Shown here: positions 1 through 5,738 of the stretch, one piece after another
Numbering within the stretch: position 1 is the first letter of the stretch
How the letters are laid out: each line of letters starts with the position of its first letter
Assembly: GCA_016207445.1 (NCBI GenBank)
Contig: JACQPS010000070.1
Location: 1 to 5,945 of the forward strand
Reading direction: 5' to 3'
DNA from: Gemmatimonadota bacterium
GTDB taxonomy: Bacteria; Gemmatimonadota; Gemmatimonadetes; Longimicrobiales; RSA9
DNA: 5,945 nt
Notes under the pieces: generated by a model
What the model was told of the DNA's origin: nothing
Seen by the model: the letters and a program-made list of their open reading frames with translations, nothing else
The model's database searches: none
Made by a program: the position numbers and the translations under genes

Positions 1-76
1 GGACGCGGAGGCATGGCAAACGTATTTTTTGTGGTTTGCTTCGCGGGCTCCCCTTGAGGCCGGTGCTCTTCAGCGC

Positions 77-92
77 TCTCTGCGTCTCTGCG
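77..92. repeat. octamer tandem repeat, two copies of TCTCTGCG
   Basis: Two perfect back-to-back copies of TCTCTGCG lie just beyond the stop codon of the peptidase gene, so they fall in its 3' region when read on the minus strand as CGCAGAGA. Two copies alone could be chance. I list it because every longer gap in this window carries a short tandem repeat with a different period. The rest of 1-104 holds only a weak hairpin (GCAAAC at 16-21 with GTTTGC at 34-39) around a T-rich loop, and no gene is visible there. Confidence 0.5.
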
Positions 93-104
93 TGAAACTG
101 TCTT

Positions 105-1838
105 TCACTGCCCTCCCGCCCTCAGCATCTCCAGGCGCCTGGCCCTGAACTCCGACCCCTCCTTCCACTCGGGCCACGCGTCGCCCTGGGCCACGGCGAG
201 GCCGACGTCGAAAAAGAGGCGTATGTCCTCGACGGCGCCGGCGAGGTCCCAGTCCGGCTTGACCTCGTCGGATGGCTTGTGGTAATCGCGCTGCGTGTAC
301 TCGTCTCGTTTCTCCAGTCCCCACTCGTGAGGTCTGCCGATGTAATCGATGCCCTCGTCCGTGTAGAGCGCGGGCACGCCCTGCTTGGCGAGCTCGAAGT
401 GGTCGGAGCGGTAATAGAACCCCTTCTCCGGCTCGGGGTCGGGGTCGACCACGCGTCCCTGGCGCGCGGCCGCCTGCTCGAGCAGGTCCTCGAGCGTGCT
501 CATGCCTTTGCCGACCACCACGATGTCGCGCGTGCGCCCCCACTGGTTCACGCCATCGATATTCAGGTTGGCGAGCGTGCGCGCGAGCGGGTAGAGCGGA
601 TTCTGCGCGTAGTACTTCGCGCCGAGCAGCCCCTGCTCCTCCGCCGTCACGGCCAGGAAGAGGAGCGAGCGGTCGGGGCGCCGGGGCAGCGCGGCGTAGG
701 CCTCGGCCAGCTCGAGCAGCGCCGCGGTGCCGGATGCGTTGTCCTTGGCGCCGTTGTAGATCTGGTCGCCGGCGAGCGTGCTGTCGCGCCCGAGGTGGTC
801 CCAGTGCGCGGTGAACACGACAACCTCGTCGCGGCGCTGCGGCGAGCCCGCGAGCTTCGCCACCACGTTCTTCGAGCGCACCTCGCGCGGGCTTTGCCGC
901 ACATGAAAGGTGGCCTTGCCGTTCAGCGACACGGGCCGGAAGTCGCGGCGCACGGCCGCGGCTTTGAGCTGCGCGAAATCCTGTCCTGCCGCGGCGCAGA
1001 GCTTCTCCGCCAGCTCGCGCGTGATCCACCCCTCGATCGGCACGCGCCCCATGTTCCGATCGGCCGCGACGATGTCGAAGTTCTCGCGCCCCCAGCTCCC
1101 GGTCACGACCTGCCACGGGTAGCCCGCCGGCCCGGTCTCGTGCACGATGAGCGCGGCGGCCGCGCCCCTCTCCGTCGCGATCTCGTACTTGTAGGTCCAG
1201 CGGCCGTAGTAGGTCATGGCCGGCCCGCGGAAGAGCGAGGGGTCCAGCCTGGTCGGGTCGCTCGGATCGGGCACGGCCGGATCGTTGATGAGCATGACGA
1301 TCGTCTTGCCGCGCACGTCCACACCCTTGTAATCGTCCCAGCCGTACTCGGGGGCGACGACGCCGTAGCCGACGAACACGAGCTCCGCCGCCTCCACGTG
1401 CACGTCCTGCGTCACTCGCCGGGACACGGCCACGTAGTTGTCCGGGAAGCTCAGCTCGATGCGTCGCCCGGCGACGTCGAGCCACGACGTCGCCTGCGTG
1501 CTGATGCCGACGAGGGGCACGTCCTGCGTCCACGTGCCGTTCGGGTTCCCGGGCTCGAGGCCGATGCGCCGGAACTCGCCCGTCAGGTACGCCACCGTCT
1601 TCTCCTCGCCGGGCGTGCCGGGCGCACGCCCCTCGAACTCGTCGGACGAGAGCACGCGCGTATGGCGCAGCAGGTCGCCGGCCGTGATGGTGGCGGCGGC
1701 TGCCTCGATCGCCGCGGGCGTCAGCGACGCCGTGGGCGCGGGCGAGACGCTCGGCTCCTCTCGGCGCGCACAGCCGCCGGGGGCGAGGGCGAGGGCGAGG
1801 GCGGGGACGAGGCAGGAAGAGTTCAGTCCTTTTCGCAT
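105..1838 (-). CDS. secreted M28 family zinc aminopeptidase with PA-type insert, probable lipoprotein
   Basis: This 577-residue protein is an exported metallopeptidase expected to release N-terminal amino acids from peptides outside the cytoplasm. Residues 1-23 look like an export signal: MRKG, a hydrophobic core with an Ala-Leu run at 13-19, then PGGC, where Cys23 could be lipidated although the lipobox is weak. A PA-like substrate-access domain probably fills about 150-300. The M28 zinc site follows in order: His345 in TAHWDHLG, Asp366 in GAKDNASG, the Glu400-Glu401 pair in TAEEQGLLG (general base plus ligand), Asp428 in NLNIDG and His520 in DYHKPSDE. All expected ligands are present, so it should be active. 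The reading frame stays open upstream to 1934, but the start at 1838 puts the signal peptide at the N-terminus and has a GGAG nine bases upstream (1848-1851). It is transcribed divergently from nfo with a 112-bp gap. The exact substrate cannot be read from the sequence. Confidence 0.93.
   Translation of the reverse strand: MRKGLNSSCLVPALALALAPGGCARREEPSVSPAPTASLTPAAIEAAAATITAGDLLRHTRVLSSDEFEGRAPGTPGEEKTVAYLTGEFRRIGLEPGNPNGTWTQDVPLVGISTQATSWLDVAGRRIELSFPDNYVAVSRRVTQDVHVEAAELVFVGYGVVAPEYGWDDYKGVDVRGKTIVMLINDPAVPDPSDPTRLDPSLFRGPAMTYYGRWTYKYEIATERGAAAALIVHETGPAGYPWQVVTGSWGRENFDIVAADRNMGRVPIEGWITRELAEKLCAAAGQDFAQLKAAAVRRDFRPVSLNGKATFHVRQSPREVRSKNVVAKLAGSPQRRDEVVVFTAHWDHLGRDSTLAGDQIYNGAKDNASGTAALLELAEAYAALPRRPDRSLLFLAVTAEEQGLLGAKYYAQNPLYPLARTLANLNIDGVNQWGRTRDIVVVGKGMSTLEDLLEQAAARQGRVVDPDPEPEKGFYYRSDHFELAKQGVPALYTDEGIDYIGRPHEWGLEKRDEYTQRDYHKPSDEVKPDWDLAGAVEDIRLFFDVGLAVAQGDAWPEWKEGSEFRARRLEMLRAGGQ
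1781..1803. repeat. in-frame GGGCGA hexamer repeat in the peptidase signal peptide
   Basis: Three perfect GGGCGA units (1781-1798) plus a five-base partial unit lie inside the peptidase gene and encode the alternating Ala-Leu stretch at residues 13-19 of the signal peptide. Because the unit is six bases long, gain or loss of a copy would lengthen or shorten the hydrophobic core by two residues without shifting the frame. Confidence 0.7.
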
Positions 1839-1915
1839 TTCGGGCCGCTCCGTGAAAGTGGGCGCGTCAGCTTGGGACAACGGGGCCGCGGATGCAACTG
1901 GGCGCGCGCTCTGCG

Positions 1916-1944
1916 GTGAAATCTCCGCCGTCAACGCCTATATT
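1916..1944 (+). promoter_or_regulatory. candidate sigma-70 type promoter of nfo, leaderless layout
   Basis: GTGAAA at 1916-1921 matches four of six bases of the -35 consensus. After a 17-base spacer, TATATT at 1939-1944 matches the -10 consensus at five of six positions. Exactly six bases separate this hexamer from the ATG at 1951, so transcription would begin at or beside the start codon. No Shine-Dalgarno sequence precedes the ATG (TCTTTG instead), which agrees with a leaderless mRNA. The surrounding DNA is very GC-rich, so this AT-rich hexamer stands out. The site is inferred from sequence only. Confidence 0.5.
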
Positions 1945-1950
1945 TCTTTG

Positions 1951-2844
1951 ATGCGCCACATCATCGGCATCCACACGGTGGACAACGGCGGCATTCACAT
2001 GGCCGCGCTGCGCGCCGCGAACGCGGGCATGGAGGCGCTGCAGATCTTTACCGCGATCCCGAAGTTCTACGGCGACAAGTCCATGATCCGGCCGGAGCGC
2101 ATCGAGCGCTTCCGCGCCACGCTGGCGCAGACGACGATCGAGCCCGAGCACGTCATGGCGCACGGCGCGTACGTGCTCAACGTCGCCACGGGCGATGACA
2201 GCATCTGGACGCGCGCCGCGGCCGGGCTCGCCCGGGAGATGGAGCGCTCGAGCGCGCTCGGCCTCGGCATGGTCTGCTTCCACCCCGGCTCGATCGCGTC
2301 CGGCGGCGACGCGCACAGCGCGGGCAAGCGCGTCGCCACCGCGATGACCGCCGCGCTGCGCGGCGCGCCCCGCAAGACGCGACTGCTGGTCGAGAACTCG
2401 GCCGGCGCCGGTCGCACCTTCGGCCGCACCGCGGCCGAGGTCGCCGACATCCTCGCCCGTGTCGCCGACGACGTGCGCGACCGCGCCGGGTACGGTCTCG
2501 ACACGTGCCACCTCTTCGCCTCGGGCTACGACATCAAGGCCACGCCCGAGGCGCTGCGCGCCGTGCTCGATGAGTTCGAGCAGGCCGTGGGCGAGCCGCC
2601 CGCCTTCTTCCACATCAACGACAGCGCCGGCGCTCTCGGCTCCAACCGCGACCGGCACGTGCTCATCGGCGAGGGAGAGATCGGGAAAGAGCCGTTCCGG
2701 TGGCTGCTCAGGGACAAGCGCGCGGTGAAGGTCCCACTCATCCTCGAGACGCCCGAGAAGAATTACGACGTGGCCGACGACGACCCCACACCCGACCCCT
2801 ACGACGTGCAGATGTGCGAGCTGCTGCGGTCGCTGGCGCGGTAG
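1951..2844 (+). CDS. nfo: deoxyribonuclease IV (apurinic/apyrimidinic endonuclease, EndoIV family)
   Basis: This 297-residue cytoplasmic TIM-barrel enzyme cuts DNA 5' to abasic sites in base-excision repair using a trinuclear metal centre. All nine metal ligands of the family can be placed: His71 (MAHGAYVLN), His111 (CFHPGS), Glu148 (VENSAGAG), Asp184 and His187 (GLDTCHLFASG), His221 (FFHINDS), Asp234 and His236 (NRDRH) and Glu266 (LILETP). Tyr74 lies where the E. coli enzyme has its DNA-probing Tyr72. Length is close to the E. coli protein (285). The segment after QIFT (residues 31-42) reads AIPKFYGDK rather than the usual KNQRQW-like loop, so this is a divergent member. The reading frame extends upstream to 1438, but that part is antisense to the peptidase. 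ATG 1951 begins the typical first strand (HIIGIHT) and sits just after a good -10 box. A xylose-isomerase-like barrel is the alternative, but the full ligand set argues against it. Confidence 0.93.
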   Translation: MRHIIGIHTVDNGGIHMAALRAANAGMEALQIFTAIPKFYGDKSMIRPERIERFRATLAQTTIEPEHVMAHGAYVLNVATGDDSIWTRAAAGLAREMERSSALGLGMVCFHPGSIASGGDAHSAGKRVATAMTAALRGAPRKTRLLVENSAGAGRTFGRTAAEVADILARVADDVRDRAGYGLDTCHLFASGYDIKATPEALRAVLDEFEQAVGEPPAFFHINDSAGALGSNRDRHVLIGEGEIGKEPFRWLLRDKRAVKVPLILETPEKNYDVADDDPTPDPYDVQMCELLRSLAR

Positions 2845-2864
2845 CCGGCGGGAAGCGCGCCGGC
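2844..2864 (+). other. GC-rich hairpin overlapping the nfo stop codon
   Basis: GCCGGCG at 2844-2850 is a perfect inverted repeat of CGCCGGC at 2858-2864 with a seven-base loop. The first base of the stem is the last base of the nfo stop codon. No T-run follows, so it is not a classical terminator. It could protect the 3' end of the message or pause transcription. The same seven-base stem recurs at 2947-2968. Confidence 0.45.
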
Positions 2865-2946
2865 GGCCACCCGGACCCTGCGCACCACGACTGGACCGCG
2901 TGGGGCTTGCGCGGCGGCACGCGGCGTTGCATGCTGGAAGCGACTC

Positions 2947-2968
2947 GCCGGCGCCCAGTGACGCCGGC
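2947..2968. other. second GC-rich hairpin with the same stem
   Basis: GCCGGCG at 2947-2953 pairs with CGCCGGC at 2962-2968 around an eight-base loop. The stem is identical to that of the hairpin at 2844-2864. The 3' half also lies within a 12-base palindrome (CGCCGGCCGGCG, 2962-2973). The noncoding stretch 2865-3001 around it is GC-rich, and I see no credible gene or start site in it. Confidence 0.35.
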
Positions 2969-3001
2969 CGGCGCGGCCACCCACAGAACCCGCGCCGTAT
3001 G

Positions 3002-3055
3002 GAAGCCGGTCTCGCTTCAGCCCTGGACAAGCTGAGAAGGACCGGCTTCTTTTTT
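3002..3055 (+). terminator. intrinsic (Rho-independent) terminator downstream of nfo
   Basis: GAAGCCGGT at 3002-3010 pairs perfectly over nine bases with ACCGGCTTC at 3041-3049, followed at once by six T (3050-3055). The 30-base interior can form a second helix (TCAGC at 3017-3021 with GCTGA at 3031-3035). Stem plus T-run is a strong intrinsic terminator on the plus strand. It lies about 157 bases after the nfo stop, which leaves a long 3' untranslated region or room for a small RNA ending here. Confidence 0.8.
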
Positions 3056-3089
3056 CGGGCCCGTCTGGCCATCTTCCCGCGTTCCGCCT

Positions 3090-3120
3090 ACTGTAAACTG
3101 TCGACTGTAAACTGTAGACT
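3090..3120. repeat. heptamer tandem repeat, ACTGTNN units
   Basis: Four consecutive seven-base units read ACTGTAA, ACTGTCG, ACTGTAA and ACTGTAG, followed by a partial ACT. The period is exact and only the last two bases vary. The array ends nine bases before the ATG of the sigma-factor gene, so it occupies that gene's promoter region. Its last part (TAGACT, 3115-3120) resembles a -10 box. It is AT-richer than its surroundings. Confidence 0.8.
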
Positions 3121-3129
3121 CCTCGTGGC

Positions 3130-3828
3130 ATGAGCTCCACGCCGCCCTCCGATGCGTCCGCGGCAGCCGGCCACGGGAGTCGGCTGCGCATCGGCGTGCA
3201 CGTGGGCGAGCTGACCATTGCCGCCGACGGCGACCCGACGACCGGCTGGCGCGCCCCGCGCGAAACCCCACGCCGCCCTGCGGGATTTCATCCTCTAGGA
3301 GGACCGCGCGGAGGACCCTTGCCGATAACCTACGAGGAGCTGGTGGCCGCCGAGATCAGCGGCCTCTATCAGGGCGGGCTCTGGCTCAGCGCGGGCGACG
3401 AGGGTGCCGCCGAGGACCTGGTCCTGGCGACCGTCGTGCGCGGGCTCGGTCCGTTCGCCGCTCTGCCCGCGGCGCACGACCCGGCACGCTGGCTGGAGGG
3501 GCGGCTCGCCCGCGAGTTCGCGGACCGGCACGGCAGCGGCGCGCAGGCCCGCGTGGCGGCGGCGCCGACGTCGCTTTCGCCTGCTGCGCTGGAGCGGCTG
3601 CGCGCGATCGACGCGCAGGCGCTTCACCGCGCGGCCGCTCTGCTGCCGCCGGCGGCGCGCGCTGCGCTCTGGCTGGTCGTGCTGCGGCGCTGGCGCTACG
3701 CCGATGCCGCCGCGGCGCTCGGGATCGATGTGGAGGAGCTGAAAAGGTTGCTGTCGTATCGGCAGGCGTTGCTCGTCGCGCTGCTCCGGGGCGGCGCCGC
3801 GGGGGCGAGCGGGGCCGCGCTCACGTAG
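3130..3828 (+). CDS. divergent ECF-type RNA polymerase sigma factor
   Basis: This protein (232 residues from ATG 3130) appears to direct RNA polymerase to a set of promoters under control of the membrane anti-sigma factor encoded next. Residues 66-130 resemble sigma region 2: ITYEELVAAEISGLY, then AEDLV at 94-98, then a WLEGRLA segment like the region 2.4 helix. Residues 163-219 resemble region 4: LPPAARAAL at 172-180 and a helix-turn-helix around 188-213. Both are divergent: the usual LVQET after AED is LVLAT, and the usual VKSRLxRAR is LKRLLSYRQ. The first 63 residues match nothing familiar. A TTG at 3319 with GGAGGA three bases upstream would start the protein right before region 2 and give about 169 residues, closer to the ECF norm. 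I keep ATG 3130 because it sits just after the heptamer repeat and a -10-like box. The anti-sigma gene begins six bases after the stop. Confidence 0.75.
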   Translation: MSSTPPSDASAAAGHGSRLRIGVHVGELTIAADGDPTTGWRAPRETPRRPAGFHPLGGPRGGPLPITYEELVAAEISGLYQGGLWLSAGDEGAAEDLVLATVVRGLGPFAALPAAHDPARWLEGRLAREFADRHGSGAQARVAAAPTSLSPAALERLRAIDAQALHRAAALLPPAARAALWLVVLRRWRYADAAAALGIDVEELKRLLSYRQALLVALLRGGAAGASGAALT

Positions 3829-3834
3829 AGCCAT

Positions 3835-4635
3835 ATGGACTGCGCACAGGCACGCGAGGGACTCTGGCCGCCGGAGCGGCCGCGGCTGGCAGGCGAGGAT
3901 GTCGTCGAGGCGCGCCGGCACGTCGAGACGTGCGACGCCTGCCAGGACTACTTCGCGCAGGATCGCGCGCTGCTCGACGCCTACGACCGCCTGCACCGGC
4001 AGCAGGCGCCCACCCCCGTGCGCGAGCGCGTCTTCCGCGAGCTCGCACGCGAGCGCATGCACGGCGCGCCCGCCCCTCCGCCTCGACCCGAGCACGCCAT
4101 GGCGCCGCCGAGGCAGCGCACCGGCATCGACGGCCGCTGGGCCGTGGCCGCGCTCAGCGTCTTCGCGCTCGCTGCCTGGATCTATCTCAGGAGCGCGAAC
4201 CCCGTTGGCGGCGACGCCGTAGCAACGCCGCAACCGGCCGACGCCGCCGTGCTCTTCGCCGAAGACTACCTGCGCCGCGCGGTCAGCCAGGACCGCCTGG
4301 TGACCGACGACCCGGTCGAGGTCACGCGCTTCCTCATGCGAGAGCTGGGCCTCGGCGTCGCGCTGCTCGCCGGCCGCGACCTCAACGTCGCCGGCGTGGA
4401 AATCTGCCTGCTCGCTGGCCGGCGCGGCGCCATGGTCATGTACCAGGTCGACGGCCACGTGCTCTCGCATTACCTGGTGCCGCGCGACGGCGCGCGCGCC
4501 CGCCCGCCCGCGACCGCCCCGACCGAGGGCTCGGTCACCATCGTGACCTGGGCCACGCCCTCGCTCGAGCAAGCACTGGTGGCCCAGCTCCCGCCCCAGC
4601 TTCTGCTGTCCATCGCGCAGCGCGCGAAGCTGTAA
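3835..4635 (+). CDS. membrane anti-sigma factor with N-terminal zinc-finger (zf-HC2/ZAS) domain
   Basis: This 266-residue protein is predicted to hold the upstream sigma factor inactive at the inner face of the membrane and release it on an extracytoplasmic signal. The N-terminus carries the ZAS zinc motif: Cys3, then His29-x3-Cys33-x2-Cys36 (HVETCDAC). A charged helical and proline-rich linker runs to about 100. A single membrane helix lies at about 102-118 (WAVAALSVFALAAWIYL), and an extracytoplasmic domain at about 135-250 includes LLAGRRGAMVMYQVDGH, a pattern common in the sensor part of such proteins. It follows the sigma gene by six bases in the same direction, as expected for translational coupling. 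ATG 3835 is chosen because it retains Cys3. The signal sensed cannot be deduced. The gene ends just before the hexamer-repeat hairpin. Confidence 0.88.
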   Translation: MDCAQAREGLWPPERPRLAGEDVVEARRHVETCDACQDYFAQDRALLDAYDRLHRQQAPTPVRERVFRELARERMHGAPAPPPRPEHAMAPPRQRTGIDGRWAVAALSVFALAAWIYLRSANPVGGDAVATPQPADAAVLFAEDYLRRAVSQDRLVTDDPVEVTRFLMRELGLGVALLAGRDLNVAGVEICLLAGRRGAMVMYQVDGHVLSHYLVPRDGARARPPATAPTEGSVTIVTWATPSLEQALVAQLPPQLLLSIAQRAKL

Positions 4636-4649
4636 TCCGGGGCAACACC

Positions 4650-4760
4650 CGGGAACGACCGGGAACTTCAACTACCGTGTACGTGCACGAGTACGAGTAC
4701 GTGCATGTGTACGTTTCAATGCATTGACGTACACGTACGCGTACGCGTGCACGTGCACGG
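4650..4760. repeat. hexamer-array hairpin element, copy 1
   Basis: Two CGGGAA boxes (4650-4655, 4660-4665) precede an array of six-base units of the form CGNGNA running 4676-4711. After a short palindrome (TCAATGCATTGA, 4716-4727), a second array on the opposite sense runs 4727-4760. The arms are largely complementary: CCGTG at 4675-4679 pairs with CACGG at 4756-4760, and the helix continues with a few mismatches and one bulged unit, so the whole 86-base block can fold into one long hairpin or cruciform. It fills the gap between two convergent genes and ends four bases before the stop codon of the minus-strand gene, so it may terminate both. A second copy lies at 5721-5855. Confidence 0.8.
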
Positions 4761-4764
4761 CCGT

Positions 4765-5703
4765 TCACTGGAAATCGAAGCGCAGAAACCGATCGAAGAG
4801 CGGCGTCTTCCGGACTTCGAATTTCTCGGGCCCGGGGATGCGCCCGGGCAAGTCCCGTCGCTCGAGCAGCCCGAACCAGACGAGCGGCTGCACGACTCTC
4901 CCCTCGAACGCCCACGCCGCCGCGTTCTCGCCGAACAGGTCCGCCGGCTGTTCCCTGACCGCGTCGGGCAGCACGCGCTCGGCCAGGAGCAACGGCCGGT
5001 GCCACTCCGCCGCCGCAGCGCGCATGCGGTAGAGCGTCAGCGCCAGTGTCTCCTGCAGCGCGGGTGAGTCCGGCGCGTCGTGCAGGTAGGCGAGGTTGAA
5101 GCCCCGGAAGAAGGTGCGGAACAGGCTGGCGTACAGCTCGCCGGCGCGTTCCTCGTCGAGCAGCAGCGCGGCGCGGCGCGTGAGCCGGAAGCGGCCGCGG
5201 CGCCGCCGCACCAGGTGCGCGAGCCCGAGCAGCACGCGCAGCAGGTGCAGCGGCTGGAAGAACTCCTCGTTGATGACGCGGTAGTGCCGCCGCAGGTGCC
5301 GGACCCGCTCGCGCTCGCCCTCGTCCCATTCCAGCCGGTCCAGCATGGCGGAGACGAAGCGCCGATTCAGGTTGCCGAACTCGGTGGCGAGCGCCGGGCC
5401 CTCGTCGCGCAACGCCTGCAGGAACGCGCGCGCGTTCCGGTAGAGGCGCGACGGCCGCACTTCCGCCGCCCCGAGCTCCGTGTTCAGCCGCAGCGGGCCG
5501 CGCCGCTTCCAATCGCCGGCCAGGAGCTGCGCCGCCTGGTGCGGCGAGAGCCCGCCCAGGCGCGGCTGCGGCCGCGCGTTGTACTCCGCCACCCGCCGCG
5601 CCACGAACGCGTTCAGCTCGTCCAGGCTGCGGAACTCCCGCGTGGCGATCTCGTCCAGGATCGCCCGCAGCTCAACGCGCAGCGGGTCGTGTTCGTGGGG
5701 CAT
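4765..5703 (-). CDS. uncharacterised protein with winged-helix-like segments
   Basis: I do not recognise a function for this 312-residue soluble protein, which has no signal peptide or membrane helix. The N-terminus (about 25-65) reads FRSLDELNAF then YNARPQPRLGGLSPHQAAQLL, a style I associate with N-terminal regions of uncharacterised proteins related to the pRiA4b ORF-3/SEC-C group; this is recall, not a search. A middle helical domain contains FGNLNRRFVSAML (109-121) and HYRVINEEFFQPLHLLRVLL (140-159). Residues 155-182 (LVRRRRGRFRLTRR) look like the recognition helix and wing of a winged-helix fold. The C-terminus (267-312: VVQPLVWFGLLE, then KTPLFDRFLRF) could form a second one. Coding is supported by low-complexity-free composition and a full-length frame. 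No Shine-Dalgarno precedes ATG 5703, but a TAATTT box lies six bases upstream. Copies of one repeat element flank it on both sides. Confidence 0.82.
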   Translation of the reverse strand: MPHEHDPLRVELRAILDEIATREFRSLDELNAFVARRVAEYNARPQPRLGGLSPHQAAQLLAGDWKRRGPLRLNTELGAAEVRPSRLYRNARAFLQALRDEGPALATEFGNLNRRFVSAMLDRLEWDEGERERVRHLRRHYRVINEEFFQPLHLLRVLLGLAHLVRRRRGRFRLTRRAALLLDEERAGELYASLFRTFFRGFNLAYLHDAPDSPALQETLALTLYRMRAAAAEWHRPLLLAERVLPDAVREQPADLFGENAAAWAFEGRVVQPLVWFGLLERRDLPGRIPGPEKFEVRKTPLFDRFLRFDFQ

Positions 5704-5705
5704 GC

Positions 5706-5738
5706 CGGGAAATTAGGGGGCGGGAAAGATGCGGGAAA
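5706..5738 (-). promoter_or_regulatory. triple CGGGAAA (TTTCCCG) boxes and candidate leaderless promoter
   Basis: Three copies of CGGGAAA at 5706-5712, 5721-5727 and 5732-5738 are spaced 15 and 11 bases apart directly upstream of the minus-strand gene. Read on that strand they are TTTCCCG boxes. TAATTT (5715 to 5710 on the minus strand) lies exactly six bases before the ATG, the same geometry as the proposed nfo promoter, and TTTCCC at 5738-5733 sits 17 bases further upstream as a poor -35. The boxes could be operator sites for a regulator, or part of the neighbouring repeat element, because copy 1 of that element also has two CGGGAA boxes. No experimental support is implied. Confidence 0.4.

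Noticed and set aside
16..39. Possible terminator for the peptidase gene (GCAAAC/GTTTGC)
   Set aside because: The stem is only six base pairs, the AT-rich tract is in the loop rather than after the stem, and there is no T-run on the minus strand.
279..1919. Long plus-strand open frame of 546 codons opposite the peptidase gene
   Set aside because: It is antisense to a gene with a full M28 catalytic set. Its translation is rich in Arg, Val, His and Gly with no recognisable motif, as expected from the shadow of a high-GC gene.
1867..3072. Minus-strand open frame of 401 codons across nfo
   Set aside because: It is antisense to nfo and runs through the terminator and noncoding gap. The composition is typical of a shadow frame.
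2900..3133. Small plus-strand open frame between nfo and the sigma gene
   Set aside because: It crosses the intrinsic terminator and the heptamer repeat, has no ribosome binding site and no motif.
4662..4668. GGAACTT resembling an RpoE-type -35 element
   Set aside because: It lies after the anti-sigma gene in a convergent gap, no matching -10 is visible at the right spacing, and no plus-strand gene follows.
3295..4671. Minus-strand open frame of 458 codons opposite the sigma/anti-sigma pair
   Set aside because: The plus-strand frames carry sigma regions, the ZAS motif and a membrane helix. The minus frame shows only Arg- and Gly-rich sequence without motifs.
5549..5586. Resemblance of YNARPQPRLGGLSPHQ in the unknown protein to the C-terminal signature of IS3-type integrases
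   Set aside because: The likeness is limited to a few residues and lies near the N-terminus. There is no DDE core, terminal inverted repeat or target duplication.
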